Source: Chromobotia macracanthus (Eukaryota; Chordata; Actinopteri; Cypriniformes; Botiidae). From it: 64,000 nucleotides of DNA. Positions 36,268 through 47,600 of the stretch are shown one piece after another. A program made the position numbers and the translations under genes. The stretch is taken from positions 4,536,001-4,600,000 of the forward strand of contig JAZGTH010000071.1 of assembly GCA_036877525.1 (NCBI GenBank), written 5' to 3'. Numbering within the stretch: the first letter of the stretch is position 1; each line of letters begins with the position of its first letter. The notes below the pieces were generated by a model. The model did not search any database and was not told the origin of the DNA. It was given only the letters and a program-made list of their open reading frames with translations.

Positions 36268-39200
36268 GACCGACAGTGAAGCAGCATTTTGAAAACATTT
36301 TTGCAGATTTGCGCATCCCTGCCCTCCGCCACGACTTTCTCCGTCTCTCATTGCTGGTCATAAATGATTATTATCAGTTCAAAGGCTCCCTTTATTCTAA
36401 TTGCCTTGTAAATAAACTTGCTTGTCATTATTTCTCAAGCCAATTACATGCTGTCTAATAGCCATGCTTAATTAGCACACACTCTGCCGGAAAAAAGTGC
36501 AGGCGAGGAAGACAAAAGAGATGGAATGAATGGAAGCAGAAGGAGAGTGTTGGTAGGGAGGCAGGGCGGCATTCTACGGCTAATTATACAGTCGTCAGTT
36601 TTTCTCAGCGAGCACAATGTCCTTGAGTCATTTGGGCCCCTCCCCTGCCTCTCGCGGGGGCCGTTCAATGGCCCCATACAATGGTCCCCTCCATGGGGTC
36701 TGACCTACAGGCCTAACAGCAGGTTGGCAAGCCTGGCATTACAGGAAATGGAAAAAGACAATTTGTATTGGAATGATTCTCCATTTCCTTTGTGTTAAAG
36801 ACAGATTGACAGCAAAAAAAAAACTCTTTATTCGCTTTTTATGCCAAGCATGAATTTGCGCAGTGCAAATGACAGTTATTTGCAGTTATTAGAACTGTTG
36901 CTTTTTACTTTTGACTGAATATTGACCTAAAAAATATCAATTGTTTACAAATACTTTTAAAACCAAATATTGTATCCATCTTAAAGAATGCGAGCCATCT
37001 AAAAGATCAGTTTTCAACTGGAGTCGCAACCTGAAATACACAACAAAGAATAGGAAATGAAATGAATAAATAATGCATTTCAAAATATAATTGTTTATTC
37101 ATAGGACAGCAAAATAAATAAGCCTGCCGACTTTTAAAAACAAAGGAGAAAAAATATGACCCAGACTGTTTTTATTATAGATTAAATGCTATTTTTAACT
37201 ATAAATTCAAGAGACATTTAGATTCCAAATTTGCTAAACGGTACTGTACAGTTACCTACGTGACCTCCTTCCTATGAGCTCAGAAACCAGGACCCAACAA
37301 AGAAACTACAAACATAAAGCAGCACTCTCTCTCTCTCCAGGCACCGTTATCGAGACATTTTAACCAGACGCGGGTGGAGGTGTGTGGTGATTACAACTGT
37401 GTTAAGAGCCGACATAGATCTGTACACGCCAAGATTAGACTCTGGCCATTTACGAGGTCCGAGAGCGTGCGGGTGCGCGGTTTAATACAAGACACCTGCT
37501 GCCGTAATCGCATTTCTCATCCGCATTCTGCATCAGTCCGTTCTGCTACACTTTCACCCCCTTATCAGCTGCAACTCTGGCTGTATCCCATCCAATCAAA
37601 TTTGTCATGGCGGGGCCGTGGGTGCGAAGGGGAGGGGCACGCTGCGCTGATAAGAGCGAGAGTCGCTCGGGCTAATTTATTTTTTATTTTATTTGATGTC
37701 TGCTGTTCTTTTTCAGCTTTTTTGCTCAAATCTGAAATTTCTCGCTCTGCTCTCTTATCTGTTTGGCATTAGAGGGATGGGGGTGTATCAGTTGGAGATA
37801 ACTTTGGCTGCTGTATAACGCGGCGATCGGAAACAAGGTTACGTGACCGTTTACGGGAAACTCTTTATAATGACAGTAATTCATCGAGACGTTAAACCTG
37901 AATAACTGCATATACAGGCAGGTTTCCATACAGTGCGTTTTACGCTAAAAGCATCCAACCGCTGGCACTTCTAACGCACATTTACTTATAAGTCATTCAT
38001 TATTCATGAAAATGTAAATAGTTACATAAATATAAATAAATACCACATGATGTGGAGTGCGTTTAAAAGCCACAGACAGAGTAAATAAAATAAAAGCATC
38101 TGCTACAGCAACTCAATTCCACTCCTTATTTTTTGTTGGCCTGATTTTGTAAATGTTAAAGCAGAAAAAAGGCCCTTTGAAACCAAGTGAAACTAAATAT
38201 GCATACATTGTTAAATTCTACTTATGGGAACATCTTTAAAGCTTAGACTGCAAAAATAGTTTTAGACTGCAAGATTAAAGCAACTGTACTGATAACTGTG
38301 TGAAGAACAATTGAATCAAGAATCAACTGTAAAAAACAAAAAAACCCTTCAACATACCAAACCCACATACACATGACAGATTCATGTCATATAACTAAAC
38401 AGACACCCAAATTAATACCAGTACATAGATTATCTCAAAAAAAAAGAGTCACTATGTACACAACCAATCATATGCTAATACTGCGCCCTTGTCAATACAG
38501 ATTTCTGTAACCCAATGCCTGAAAGAAAAAAGTATTAAAAAAGTATACGTTTTTGTAAAAAACAAAAATGCAATGTTAGCAAGATTTGAATCTGGTTCTA
38601 TTATTCTCAGAATTTGTAAATTCAGGCATTCCGAACTGAATGGAATGCATTGTGTCACTTTTGGAATTTTTGGTTCATTCCAAACTCCAACCATCCTATT
38701 GTATATACCACATTACAGTAACCATCTTCATTCCGATGTCTCCTGAACCCTCAACCCTGTCTTCACACAATCACTATTCAGTAAGCATTTTTGTTGTTTA
38801 CTTTTCCATCATTTGACAAGTAAACACACCGGCCAGACTACAACCTCCCTGCTGAAACATTTCAGACCTTTCCTTATCTTCATCTGACCGCTGCAAACTA
38901 TAAAATATCGCTTTTCATTTTGTTATACACGACAATATTCACAGCGCGGCCGTTAGTTGGTGTGAAGAGAGATGGGGGATATTTATGGCACTCGGTGCAG
39001 TGGCAGAAACAAATGCAAAATAACAATGTGTCTTGTTTGTTTTTCTTCCAGGGCCGAATGAAGTACAGAACATGGATAACAGGGTGCAATGATAGCTGTG
39101 AGATACCGGGCAGACATGATGGGCTAGATTTGAATATAAGGGCTGATTTGTAGAGATAACTTTGAAGCATATAGTATTTTCTATCTCTCAGGCAGAACAG

Positions 39201-39272
39201 AGACTTTTGGGTAAGTGTGTGTGTATGTGTGGGGGGTTTCAATATACATGTTTTTTTTTCCACTCGGGCAAA
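36268..39272. other. Unique stretch with candidate conserved blocks
   Basis: 36,290-36,500 (CATAAATGATTATTATC, then GCTTAATTAGCACAC) looks like a conserved element. 36,800-37,250 and 37,980-38,900 are AT-rich and featureless. 37,370-37,800 is unique, with a 132-codon frame of no recognised domain. 38,900-39,150 holds a splice-acceptor-like string (listed). Confidence 0.35.
39052..39097 (+). other. Exon-like stretch, very tentative
   Basis: A good acceptor (TTGTTTGTTTTTCTTCCAG, AG at 39,050-39,051) is followed by an open frame GRMKYRTWITGCNDS and then a donor-like CTGTGAGATA with GT at 39,098. If used, the exon would be 46 bases. The frame remains open about 55 bases beyond the donor-like site. 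I do not recognise the peptide. The surrounding 38,900-39,150 is unique and even in composition, so a conserved non-coding element is equally likely. Confidence 0.15.
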
Positions 39273-39560
39273 CCCAGCTAACAATTTTAGGTTGTAATAA
39301 TGAAAACATTAGAGAAATGTTAAGTAACAAAAATTTAAAAAATGTTATTTGGAAAGTTCTACATTCAAAAATCCAGATATTGTATGAATGTTATTGCTTG
39401 ATTAAAAGAACGTTATTCAAACATTTTCTATCTCTGTAAAATTTTTACACAAGAAAAACATTTTTGATATGATATATCATGTTTAATACATTCTACTAAC
39501 AATGGCAAGAATTTTGGATAACATTGACAGAACCTTAAGAGAACGTTCCTTGTTAGCTGC
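39273..39560 (+). mobile_element. CAGCTAACA-type MITE, copy 8
   Basis: Begins CCCAGCTAACAATTTTAGG and ends CGTTCCTTGTTAGCTGC. About 288 bp. An ATGTTAAGTAACAAAA block and a GATATGATATATC AT core are present. The left terminal repeat is intact; the right lacks only the closing GG. Confidence 0.75.
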
Positions 39561-40325
39561 AAAGAAACCAGACACCTTCACACACAGAAACATCTGAAGC
39601 CATAGTGGCAGGCGATGCAGCTATGCCTCAAAGTATTTACCGAAAATGCCTCCGGGGGACACGCAGCAATTTGTTAGGAAAATAAATGACAAGATGGGTT
39701 ACAGTAAATGAGAAGGAAAGGAGGACATGGAACATCAAGCCTGGCAGATATAAAAGGAAATTGTTGTTTCAGTTTGGAGGTTGTGAAGGCATAACTCCTC
39801 AAGGTGGTACCTGTTAAAACGGTAGATGTGTAGAGGCTGATGTGAGTGGGATGCGGTTAAATTTAGACGCAATTGGCATTTTGTCAAGGTACTCGCGATG
39901 CGTTCCTGCATTTGTGGAAACTGTCTCTCACTTAACATGCACGAAAACGAAAGACCTGGGGCAGGTTGCATCAGCTGTGTGCAAGCAAGCTGTGGCATAA
40001 ACAGGCAATAAATTACAACCCGCTCGCTACTAAATATTAATGGTAAGTTTCGTGATAGTATTTTTGAGTCACACAAGGCAAAGACAACTTTAAAACATGA
40101 AACAAGTTAAAACTGCACTACATTTGTTCACAAATGTAAAGGCTGTTTGTATGATCGTTAAAGATAAATGTTAAAATTATACAGCAATGTTACTTTACAA
40201 AAACATTATGACCTACTTTCTACATCTTGCACTAAGAAATATTCATGCAACCAAATCAAGTTAAAAACTAACTAGTAGTTACTAAGCCTCTTGTGTAAAC
40301 TTTACATCCCCTTACAAATATCAAG
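39561..40325. other. Unique AT-rich stretch
   Basis: No repeat or exon recognised. The 113-codon minus-strand frame at 39,735-40,076 has no domain. Confidence 0.4.
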
Positions 40326-41053
40326 AGTAAAAACGGCTGGTACTCAGGGCAACGGTAAAAGGGGGGGGTCACAGGGAAAGGGGAAAAAAGGGGGGTTTTG
40401 GGGGGGGGGAAAAAAGGGGTGGTTTCCGGAAGGAAAAAAGGGGGGGTTTTTATTTAACCATTAAAACCTTTTTTTTTTTTATTTACTACTTTTTATCTGG
40501 TACTCAGGGCAACGGTAAAACGGCTGGTACTGCAGGGACTGGTAAAAACGGCTGGTATCAGGGTAACGGTAAAAAGGCTGGTACTCAGGGCAACGGTAAA
40601 AACGGCTGGTACTCAGGGCAACGGTAAAAACGGCTGGTACTCAGGGCAACGGTAAAAACGGCTGGTACTCAGGGCAAGGTAAAAACGGCTGGTACTCAGG
40701 GCAACGGTAAAAACGGCTGGTACTCAGGGCAACGGTAAAAACGGCTGGTACTCAGGGCAACGGTAAAAACGGCTGGTACTCAGGGCAACGGTAAAGAACG
40801 GGGTAAAACGGCTGGTACTCAGGGCAACGGTAAAAACGGCTGGTACTCAGGTAAAAGGCTGGTACTCAGGGCGGTAAAAACGCTGGTACTCAGGGCAACG
40901 TAAAAACCGCTATACTCAAGGCTGGTACTCAGTGCAAGGGTAAAACCGGCGCCTGGTACAAACGGCTGTCCTAACGGTAAAAACGGCTGGTACTCAGTGC
41001 AAGGTAAAAACGGCTGGTACTCAGGGCAAAGTAAAAACGGCTGGTATTCAGGC
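40326..41053. repeat. 28-bp minisatellite, about 22 units
   Basis: The unit starts GGTAAAAACGGCTGGTACTC and ends AGGGCAAC (28 bases). One unit stands at 40,327; after a disrupted gap (40,360-40,494) about 21 more run to 41,053. Central units (about 40,575-40,795) are near identical. The right third (40,795-40,985) has many short deletions and a few substitutions. Some units lack one C and are 27 bases long. At 28 bases the reading frame shifts each unit, and all frames meet TAA (plus) or TGA (minus), so the array is not a protein repeat. I do not recognise the unit as a known satellite. Confidence 0.95.
40360..40494. other. Homopolymer-rich break inside the minisatellite
   Basis: Runs of G7-G10, A6, T12 and GGTTTCCGGAAGGAAAAAAG replace about five units. 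The G and A runs echo the unit order (TAAAA..GG..CAGGG..AA..GGGG). This looks like a consensus or assembly fault in a repeat, though a real degenerate stretch cannot be excluded. Confidence 0.5.
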
Positions 41054-41615
41054 CACTTCCTGCATCAACACACAATCGTGTTGGTTTTAGATTCTGGCAC
41101 GATCACATATCTCCAGCATGGAGGAGAAACAGGCGAGATTTCTTCTGCCCAGGCTCTTTTCCTGTGCCTTTCATCAGCCGCCAATGTTCTCCACGCTTGA
41201 AACAAACATAAAGGATGAGCGAGAGAGGTGTGGGGGGGCAGCAGAAGATACAGCTGATTCAGTAATCACCCTGGATATATGCAATACATTTTTCTGTTGG
41301 AGCAAAGCTGCCATCTTCCTAGAGACCAGATGGCGACATTACAACACTAAGGTTGAGTGATTACACCTTCCAGAGCGAGAGGTTTGGGGGATGTGTGTGG
41401 GGGGGTGAGATACTGCTTCCTGACACCTGGAATTATTTTCCCCATTGAGTTTTATGTCTTATAATATTTGTATTTTGATTTGAAACACATGGAGTGCAAA
41501 ATGTGATATTCTTGGTCTTTTATTAATACCACGGTTGATGCAGCCATAACGGAAATACCGTGGTATATTTTGAAGAATACAAGAGTACAATTTAAATAAA
41601 ACAATAGTACAATGG
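41054..41615. other. Unique stretch with CCACGGTA inverted repeat
   Basis: Unique sequence to about 41,500. ATACCACGGT (41,526-41,535) and ACCGTGGTAT (41,557-41,566) form a perfect 10-base inverted repeat, with a 21-base loop. This is a likely fragment of the CCATGGTA-type dispersed repeat. Confidence 0.45.
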
Positions 41616-41945
41616 GATCCAAATGTCTGAGACCACTAGTGAAAATGCTTTGCTTTTGTTATATTATAACTATTATCAGCACAATAATTTGAGGGAAAAG
41701 TTGAGTTAAAAATTGACAATAAGTTTGTCTTCTATGGAGGTGAAGAAATCTGACCTTTTGCATAAGCACGTGTCAAAAATTTGCTTATTTGATTAGCGAC
41801 CTAGAATTTGTGCAGAATTGCAGGCTATAATATTTATTCTCCATTTTTCATTCCCTGGTTGAAAAGTTTTCAAAATCTTTTTATTTCCAAGTTTAAATCA
41901 CATTTTGAATACCAGATTTTCAATGTGGTCTTGGACTTTTGAATC
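41616..41945. mobile_element. GATCCAAA-type palindromic element, copy 1
   Basis: Left end GATCCAAATGTCTGAGACC is the inverse of the right end GTGGTCTTGGACTTTTGAATC. Inside are AAATTTGCTTATTTGATTAG and TCACATTTTGAATACCAG, both shared with the element at 52,951. About 330 bp, no coding capacity; a non-autonomous DNA element by layout. Confidence 0.7.
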
Positions 41946-43644
41946 TAACTGTTTGTAAATATGGAAACAAAACAGGGTAACCAGCATCAAAGTATTACCA
42001 TCTAATACTATTACTGGACCATAGTAACACAACAGTACTTCTTAGTAAGGCCCAATAAAAAAAACATCCATCCCATCCCACTCCAATCCGGACCCATCTG
42101 GAATCCCCTATAAGGAATACACATGGGAAATGTACACACAGACAAGTGTTAGCGAAGCAGGGTGGCGCAGTCACCCCAGAGGAACATATCCTTTTGAAGC
42201 CAGGCAATCTTGTCGCTCTGTGGTGGGAAGTGAGGATCCGTGAGCCGGACTAATCTTGGAGACAGAGGTCAACGATTCTGGAGAGTGATGTGGAGAAGCA
42301 TGACGCACCTGTCACATTGCAGCTCCTCCGTGAAATCCAGCCATTAACCATTCAGCGGAATGATATGAAACGAAAGGATGCGTTACCACGACTACAGCTG
42401 GAGATGGAGAGCGGGGGAGCCAAAATCGGATGTGAAAGAAGCACGGATAAATCACGGTTAGAGGAACAAAGGGCCAACAACAGCCACTTCCTGAGGAGAG
42501 GGCATGCAAGCATACGATTGGCTATTCTTGTTTTCATTCCTCCATATTATGAAGCACTGCCAGTGTGGTGTGGAAACATTAATGGTAGCTAATGTCATGT
42601 TTCTTTTAAAAATAAAATAAAGATGAAGACAGACTTGCATACAATAAGTGTCAAGATTGTCAACCGATCTGCAGCAGCCTTATGTAGAAGCCTCAAGTCG
42701 GTGCGATTTCAGCTTTAATAATAACAAAAAAGACGTTTAACAAAAAAAATTCACAATTACAAACTACATTACCTATAATTTACTACAGATTCACTTTGGA
42801 TTCACCAATCAGAGAAATCGATGTTACGATTGCAACAAGAAAAACTCATCAGTGACTCTCCTGCATATGTTCTGGTTAAATCTCCCTACACGCTCAGACT
42901 AATTATTTGTATATAGTTTAATGTTTATAAAAAAAATTAGAAATTAAATTAAATGCTTATTTCCCCATAAAAGGTATTAAATACAGAATCAGTTATACAA
43001 ATTTGTAATAAATAAAGTTTGTAATGTTTCTGATTCATCTCAGGCCTGGTTGATTGGGCTCATGATAAAAATTGTAGAAATCCCTGCGGAGAAAATGAAG
43101 GGGAAAAATACCTTTGGAACCTTGAAAAATTGAGCGATCACCGCTGCGCTGCATTCGAACGAGGCTAACGCTAATTGAAGCTGAACCAACCCGAAGGCAA
43201 CATTTCAGCAGTAAGGTCAAAACGTAAACGAACCAAAACAACAATTATAAAGACGAAAGAGGCTCACAAAAAACCTTAATAAGTAATGAGGGCAGCATGT
43301 TTAAATTCAAGACCAGGATCCCAGTACGCTCATGCGAATCTGATTAGAAAGCCGAACTGTAAAATACGGCGAGTACACGTTCGCCCAGTGGCGGCACGGC
43401 AACACGCGTGCAACATTCGAACATGTGAAGGCAACCTCTGGAGTCTCTCTTCGACATCGTTATTTTCCCTTTTCTTCATCTTTTTATCCCTCCCTGTTTC
43501 TCATTCGATATTTCTCGCTCCCTGAATTTCTTAAAGTAATTCACTCACTTTCTCTCCTGACACTCACCATCTTTTTCTCCTCTCTCTGCCACCCCTGGCA
43601 GCCTGACAGCCTCACCCCCTCCCTGGATCTCCAAACCCCTCAGG

Positions 43645-43691
<47 letters not shown>

Positions 43692-43911
43692 CCTCCCCCT
43701 TCAATCCAGTGACAGGGATTCTTACTCATCTCCAGCCATAGCCCAGAGCGCTCCGCCAACATCTGCTTATATAACTTGGTTTAATTTGAAGTATCTATGC
43801 CCGAACTGTCAGGCATCTCTCTGTACTCTCTCTTTCCTTCCTCTACATCTCCCTCTATCCTTTTGTTCTGTTCAGATAAGGTCCAATAATAAAACCTTTA
43901 CCTAAACTAGT
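41946..43911. other. Unique stretch with pyrimidine tract
   Basis: 42,240-42,600 has a 100-codon plus frame and opposing frames with no recognised domain. 42,700-43,030 is AT-rich. 43,050-43,450 is mixed. (CT)n at 43,645-43,690, in a larger pyrimidine-rich stretch from 43,440. No exon supported. Confidence 0.4.
43645..43690. repeat. (CT)n tract with one TTT interruption
   Basis: Two CT blocks of roughly 24 and 20 bases separated by CTTT. Confidence 0.95.
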
Positions 43912-44007
43912 ACAGCATGGTTCTACCACTGGCAAGGTCATCGGTTCGAATCCTCTGGAATACACGTATGTGGAATGCACTACAAGTTGCTCTGCTAGTG
44001 AAAAATG
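43912..44007 (+). mobile_element. 5'-truncated SINE-like fragment
   Basis: AGCATGGTTCTACCACTGG followed by a B-box GGTTCGAATCC (43,941-43,951), GGAATACACG, GAATGCACTACAAGTTGCTC. This lines up with the latter two thirds of the SINEs at 9.7 and 11.0 kb; the A box and first 35 bases are missing. It abuts the palindromic element that starts at 44,008. Confidence 0.55.
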
Positions 44008-44608
44008 TTAAAGGAATAGAAAATGACTGTCATCATTTAATCACCTCTGAGATTGAAACAAAAAATTACTTCTGTGGAATACTACAGGAGATGTTTTTCA
44101 AATTTGGTTTCATATATAATGAAAGTGGATAGGGACTGGTTCTGTCAAGCTACAAAAGGGACAAAAAAAAGACTTGTTTTCCTTATGCACTACATTTACT
44201 GTACTGTACTATACTGTAGTCCTTATGCACTATATTTACTGTACTGTACTATACTGCACTATACTATAGTGCATAAGGACGACATTTACTGTATCATTGT
44301 CCTCATGCACTGTATTTACTGTACTATTCTATCATGCACTATATTTACTGTACTGTACTATACTGTAGTCCTTATGCACTATATCCTCCGAAGCTACATG
44401 GTATGGAAAATTTAAGTCTTCATTCACCGACCTTTGCTTGACAGCTGTGGTCATTATTAACTTTGTATGGAAGAGTATAGCTTGTAAATTCTTGTAAATT
44501 AAAATTATATATAAAACTCATTCTGTGCTCCAAGAAAAAAGCCATACTAAAAAAGACGGGAAGTGACAAAAAAAAAAAAACTTAACTTTTGGTGTACTGT
44601 CCCTTTAA
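44008..44608. mobile_element. Palindromic non-autonomous element, copy 3, expanded
   Basis: Left end TTAAAGGAATAGAAAATGAC then GTCATCATTTAATCACC; right end TAACTTTTGGTGTACTGTCC then CTTTAA. It is about 600 bp, twice the usual length, because a tandem array (44,180-44,384) and further AT-rich sequence sit in the middle. Confidence 0.65.
44180..44384. repeat. 40-bp tandem array with an inverted monomer
   Basis: Units begin CCTTATGCACTATATTTACTG at 44,181, 44,221, and in variants at 44,301, 44,333 and 44,370; the start-to-start distance is 40 or a multiple, shortened near the end. One monomer is inverted, so GTCCTTATGCACTATA at 44,219-44,234 pairs perfectly with TATAGTGCATAAGGAC at 44,265-44,280. 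Confidence 0.75.
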
Positions 44609-47600
44609 TTTAGAATGTTTCAAACAGACCATAGCACCAAAGACCTGCATTGGTTTTGTGGGGCATCAGGTTGTGGGAGATGATGAAGTACACTCTGAAT
44701 AATATTTGGTGCACAAAGGCAAGCCTGAATTGAATCCACACACTGGTCTATCAAATATACCAAATGGTTGAGAAAAATTGGGTGCTAACTCACTCCAACC
44801 TCCAGCAAGAGCTCTACTTGAATTAATGTGGATTCTTGGTTCTCTGGTGTTGTGGAAGCTTACCAAGGGTCCTGTGGCTGGATGTGGGCAGCCAATGCTG
44901 GGCTTGATCACTAACAGACTTCCCCGGAGAGTATGCAGACACATGCAGCGGGTAGATAAGGCCTGCCTGCTCCCTGCGTCTGCTGCTCAGATGACTCTCC
45001 ACGCAGGGGGTGCCAAGAAGCTTCCCAGACAATCTATCGCCAAGTGATGCCTCTATTACAATGGCTGCCCCACAGCTACAAGAGGCCCTGCACCAGCTGC
45101 AGCAGAATATAATTAGAGGAACTATGAAGTGCCCAGGACATTCGCAATTGATCTGCTTCTGACAGTCCAATATTTCCACCAGGGAAATAAACCTCGTGTC
45201 GCATCGGGGGCTAAGGCAAGGAGAGATGGCGTAAAATGGGAAGGAGAACGAGCCTTCTCTGCATTTTCGTCTGCTAGCATTAAGATTCTGCACGCTTTTC
45301 ACGATTCGTCAGGTCCAAACAAGTCTTTTTGTTTGTCGTGTAGCCGTCACTCTTTATCACACTGATGTTCTAATGGGCGGCTCTCCGGCAATAAGCATGA
45401 GCCCTTTGTGCCAGACACGAAAATGGAATGGAATGGCGGCTTAACCGCGTCAACTGAAGTCATGTTTTTATTTCTCAAACGACCTGCATGGGATCTTTTG
45501 TTCAACATTTGAGAGCATCGCCGCTGTTTAAAAGTAATTTCGTGTCAATTCAACAAATAAATTAGATTTTTTTTCTGCACGCTGAAGCTGTTGAACTGTT
45601 TCCGTATCTTTTGTCTCCCTCCTGGTTTTCCATCAAGCTAAGCAGCGGATAAGTCTCCAACTCAAAGCCTATCAATGTTGCGCTACTAAAGAGGGTAAGA
45701 ATCCACAAGCAAGCCAACAAAGAGCAAAGAAGTCTTCTTATGGTCAAAGAGCACATAGAGATCAAAAATCCTTTGCTAAAGGTCATGCAATGTCCAAAAG
45801 AAAGTTTCAAGTATCAAATGCAAAACTGCTCCTACATTGTACCAGTCAAAACTTTGAAACTTATATTTTAACTACAGCAAAAATAACACACAATCTGTGT
45901 TGGTGCCATGGCTTAGTGGTAAACATGGGCTTATTGGGACATGGTGCTCATTCGGGTGATGCAATTTCGAAATTAGCATGCGTTTTATAATATCATTAAT
46001 TTTCAGACAAAAATAATTGTTCTGCGATGTATACCATAACCATGGTATAAGATTACTTGCATTGTGATATATGATTTTATTACTCTTTGCACCTAATATC
46101 ACAATATCCATCAAAATGTAGTAACTTATCTCTCTTCTTATGCATCCAACACTATGATATTTACTCTGTCTTCATTAAAACTTTGGTTAGATGTAATATT
46201 GCATTCATCTCTATTCACAGTTCCCCAGCATCATATTCCATAAATTTTTTGCAAATTACACACCAACCCCCCCACCCCCAATTAAATGTGAACTCTTCTA
46301 ACCTACACACTGACAGTCCATTATTAAACTATATGAATTTTGCATTATGACATCACAAATGAATAAACCATGAGCGGGGTTGAGAAGTACCAGAGTGAAT
46401 AGTGAAACTGTCCTTTTAATTCTGATTAAGCTGTCAGTCATTCTAGCCCGGCTGAGCACAGTGATCAGAGAGAAGCTTTGTCATAAATACTTGAAGGCTC
46501 ACTAAAAGGGACAGAAATGAAGAAGAAAGAGCAAAAAGTGGATTTTTATTGGGCCCTATAATGTTTAATCTCATCCCCTTTTTCATTGAAAATCCTCATG
46601 AGACTTCTGAGGACAATGAACTGTGCGGTTGTCATCTTTCATTATAAGACACGGTCGTCGGAAAGCTCTGTTTTATTTGTTCTGGCGTTCTACAAAACGG
46701 CTGCCATTTGTGGCCCTCACATACATACAGCATGTGAAAAAATACAAAACCACAAAAACGTGCTGTCTTACTATGAGAATTGTTTTGGGGCACCAACAAA
46801 AATCTAGGCATTGATATAAATGATTTTCCCCAAAGTTTACAAATTTTCAACCAACTTACAATCAACTTTTTGTACTGTTTGTCAAAAGGAAATGATCTTA
46901 AATGGTCAACCTTGTTACCGTAATTTAGTATAGCAAACAAATGATAGTTGAGCTCAAGGCTTGTAACAAATTAAACTTTTAGCCTTTCGGCGTTACATCA
47001 ACACTATTACCATCAACCCTGTTACCTTCCTAAAGTCAACAAACAGCACAATGGAATTTTTCAAAACTTCAGTACATATGCTCTAAAAATCACCAGAAAA
47101 GTTACACCAGAAAAGGAACTCGTTTCATAAAATGACTGCCAGTATCATATTTCGAAACATATGCAGAGTCAAGCAATCACAGACGTATCAGCCCGTGAAA
47201 CAGTGTATCTTATACCCAAACACGAAGTACATCAAGACTCTGTGCTTACCCTCATGTCTCATCTCTCTGACAGAAAGTAATGTGCTCTCTTTTCATCTGG
47301 GGGCCATGCCTGTATTATCAGTCTATTAGATGTATGGCAAGGCAAGACAATATTAATGGTCTTTCTCCTCTACAAAATGAAAGAAGACTCTTGGAAAAAG
47401 AAAGCACTCTCAGCTTCGCTATCGAGACCCGTGATGGTGCCACAGATGAAAGGAGATTTGAAATGACCACTCTCCTTTTTTGAGTAGATGCTCTGACATA
47501 TTGCAGCGGGCTCCTACATGGTTAGCGAAGGCCTGGGTAATTATGGGGAAAAAAATAGCATTTGTGCTGGGCACCGTACCAGATTGTATTGGCTACAATT

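Noticed and set aside
40997..41200. GKNGWYSGQ-like protein repeat
   Set aside because: Only a few 27-base units keep frame; the 28-base units put stops in every frame on both strands.
44823..45302. 159-codon minus-strand open frame
   Set aside because: No recognisable domain, overlaps an 89-codon plus-strand frame, no splice or start context; the block looks like conserved non-coding DNA.
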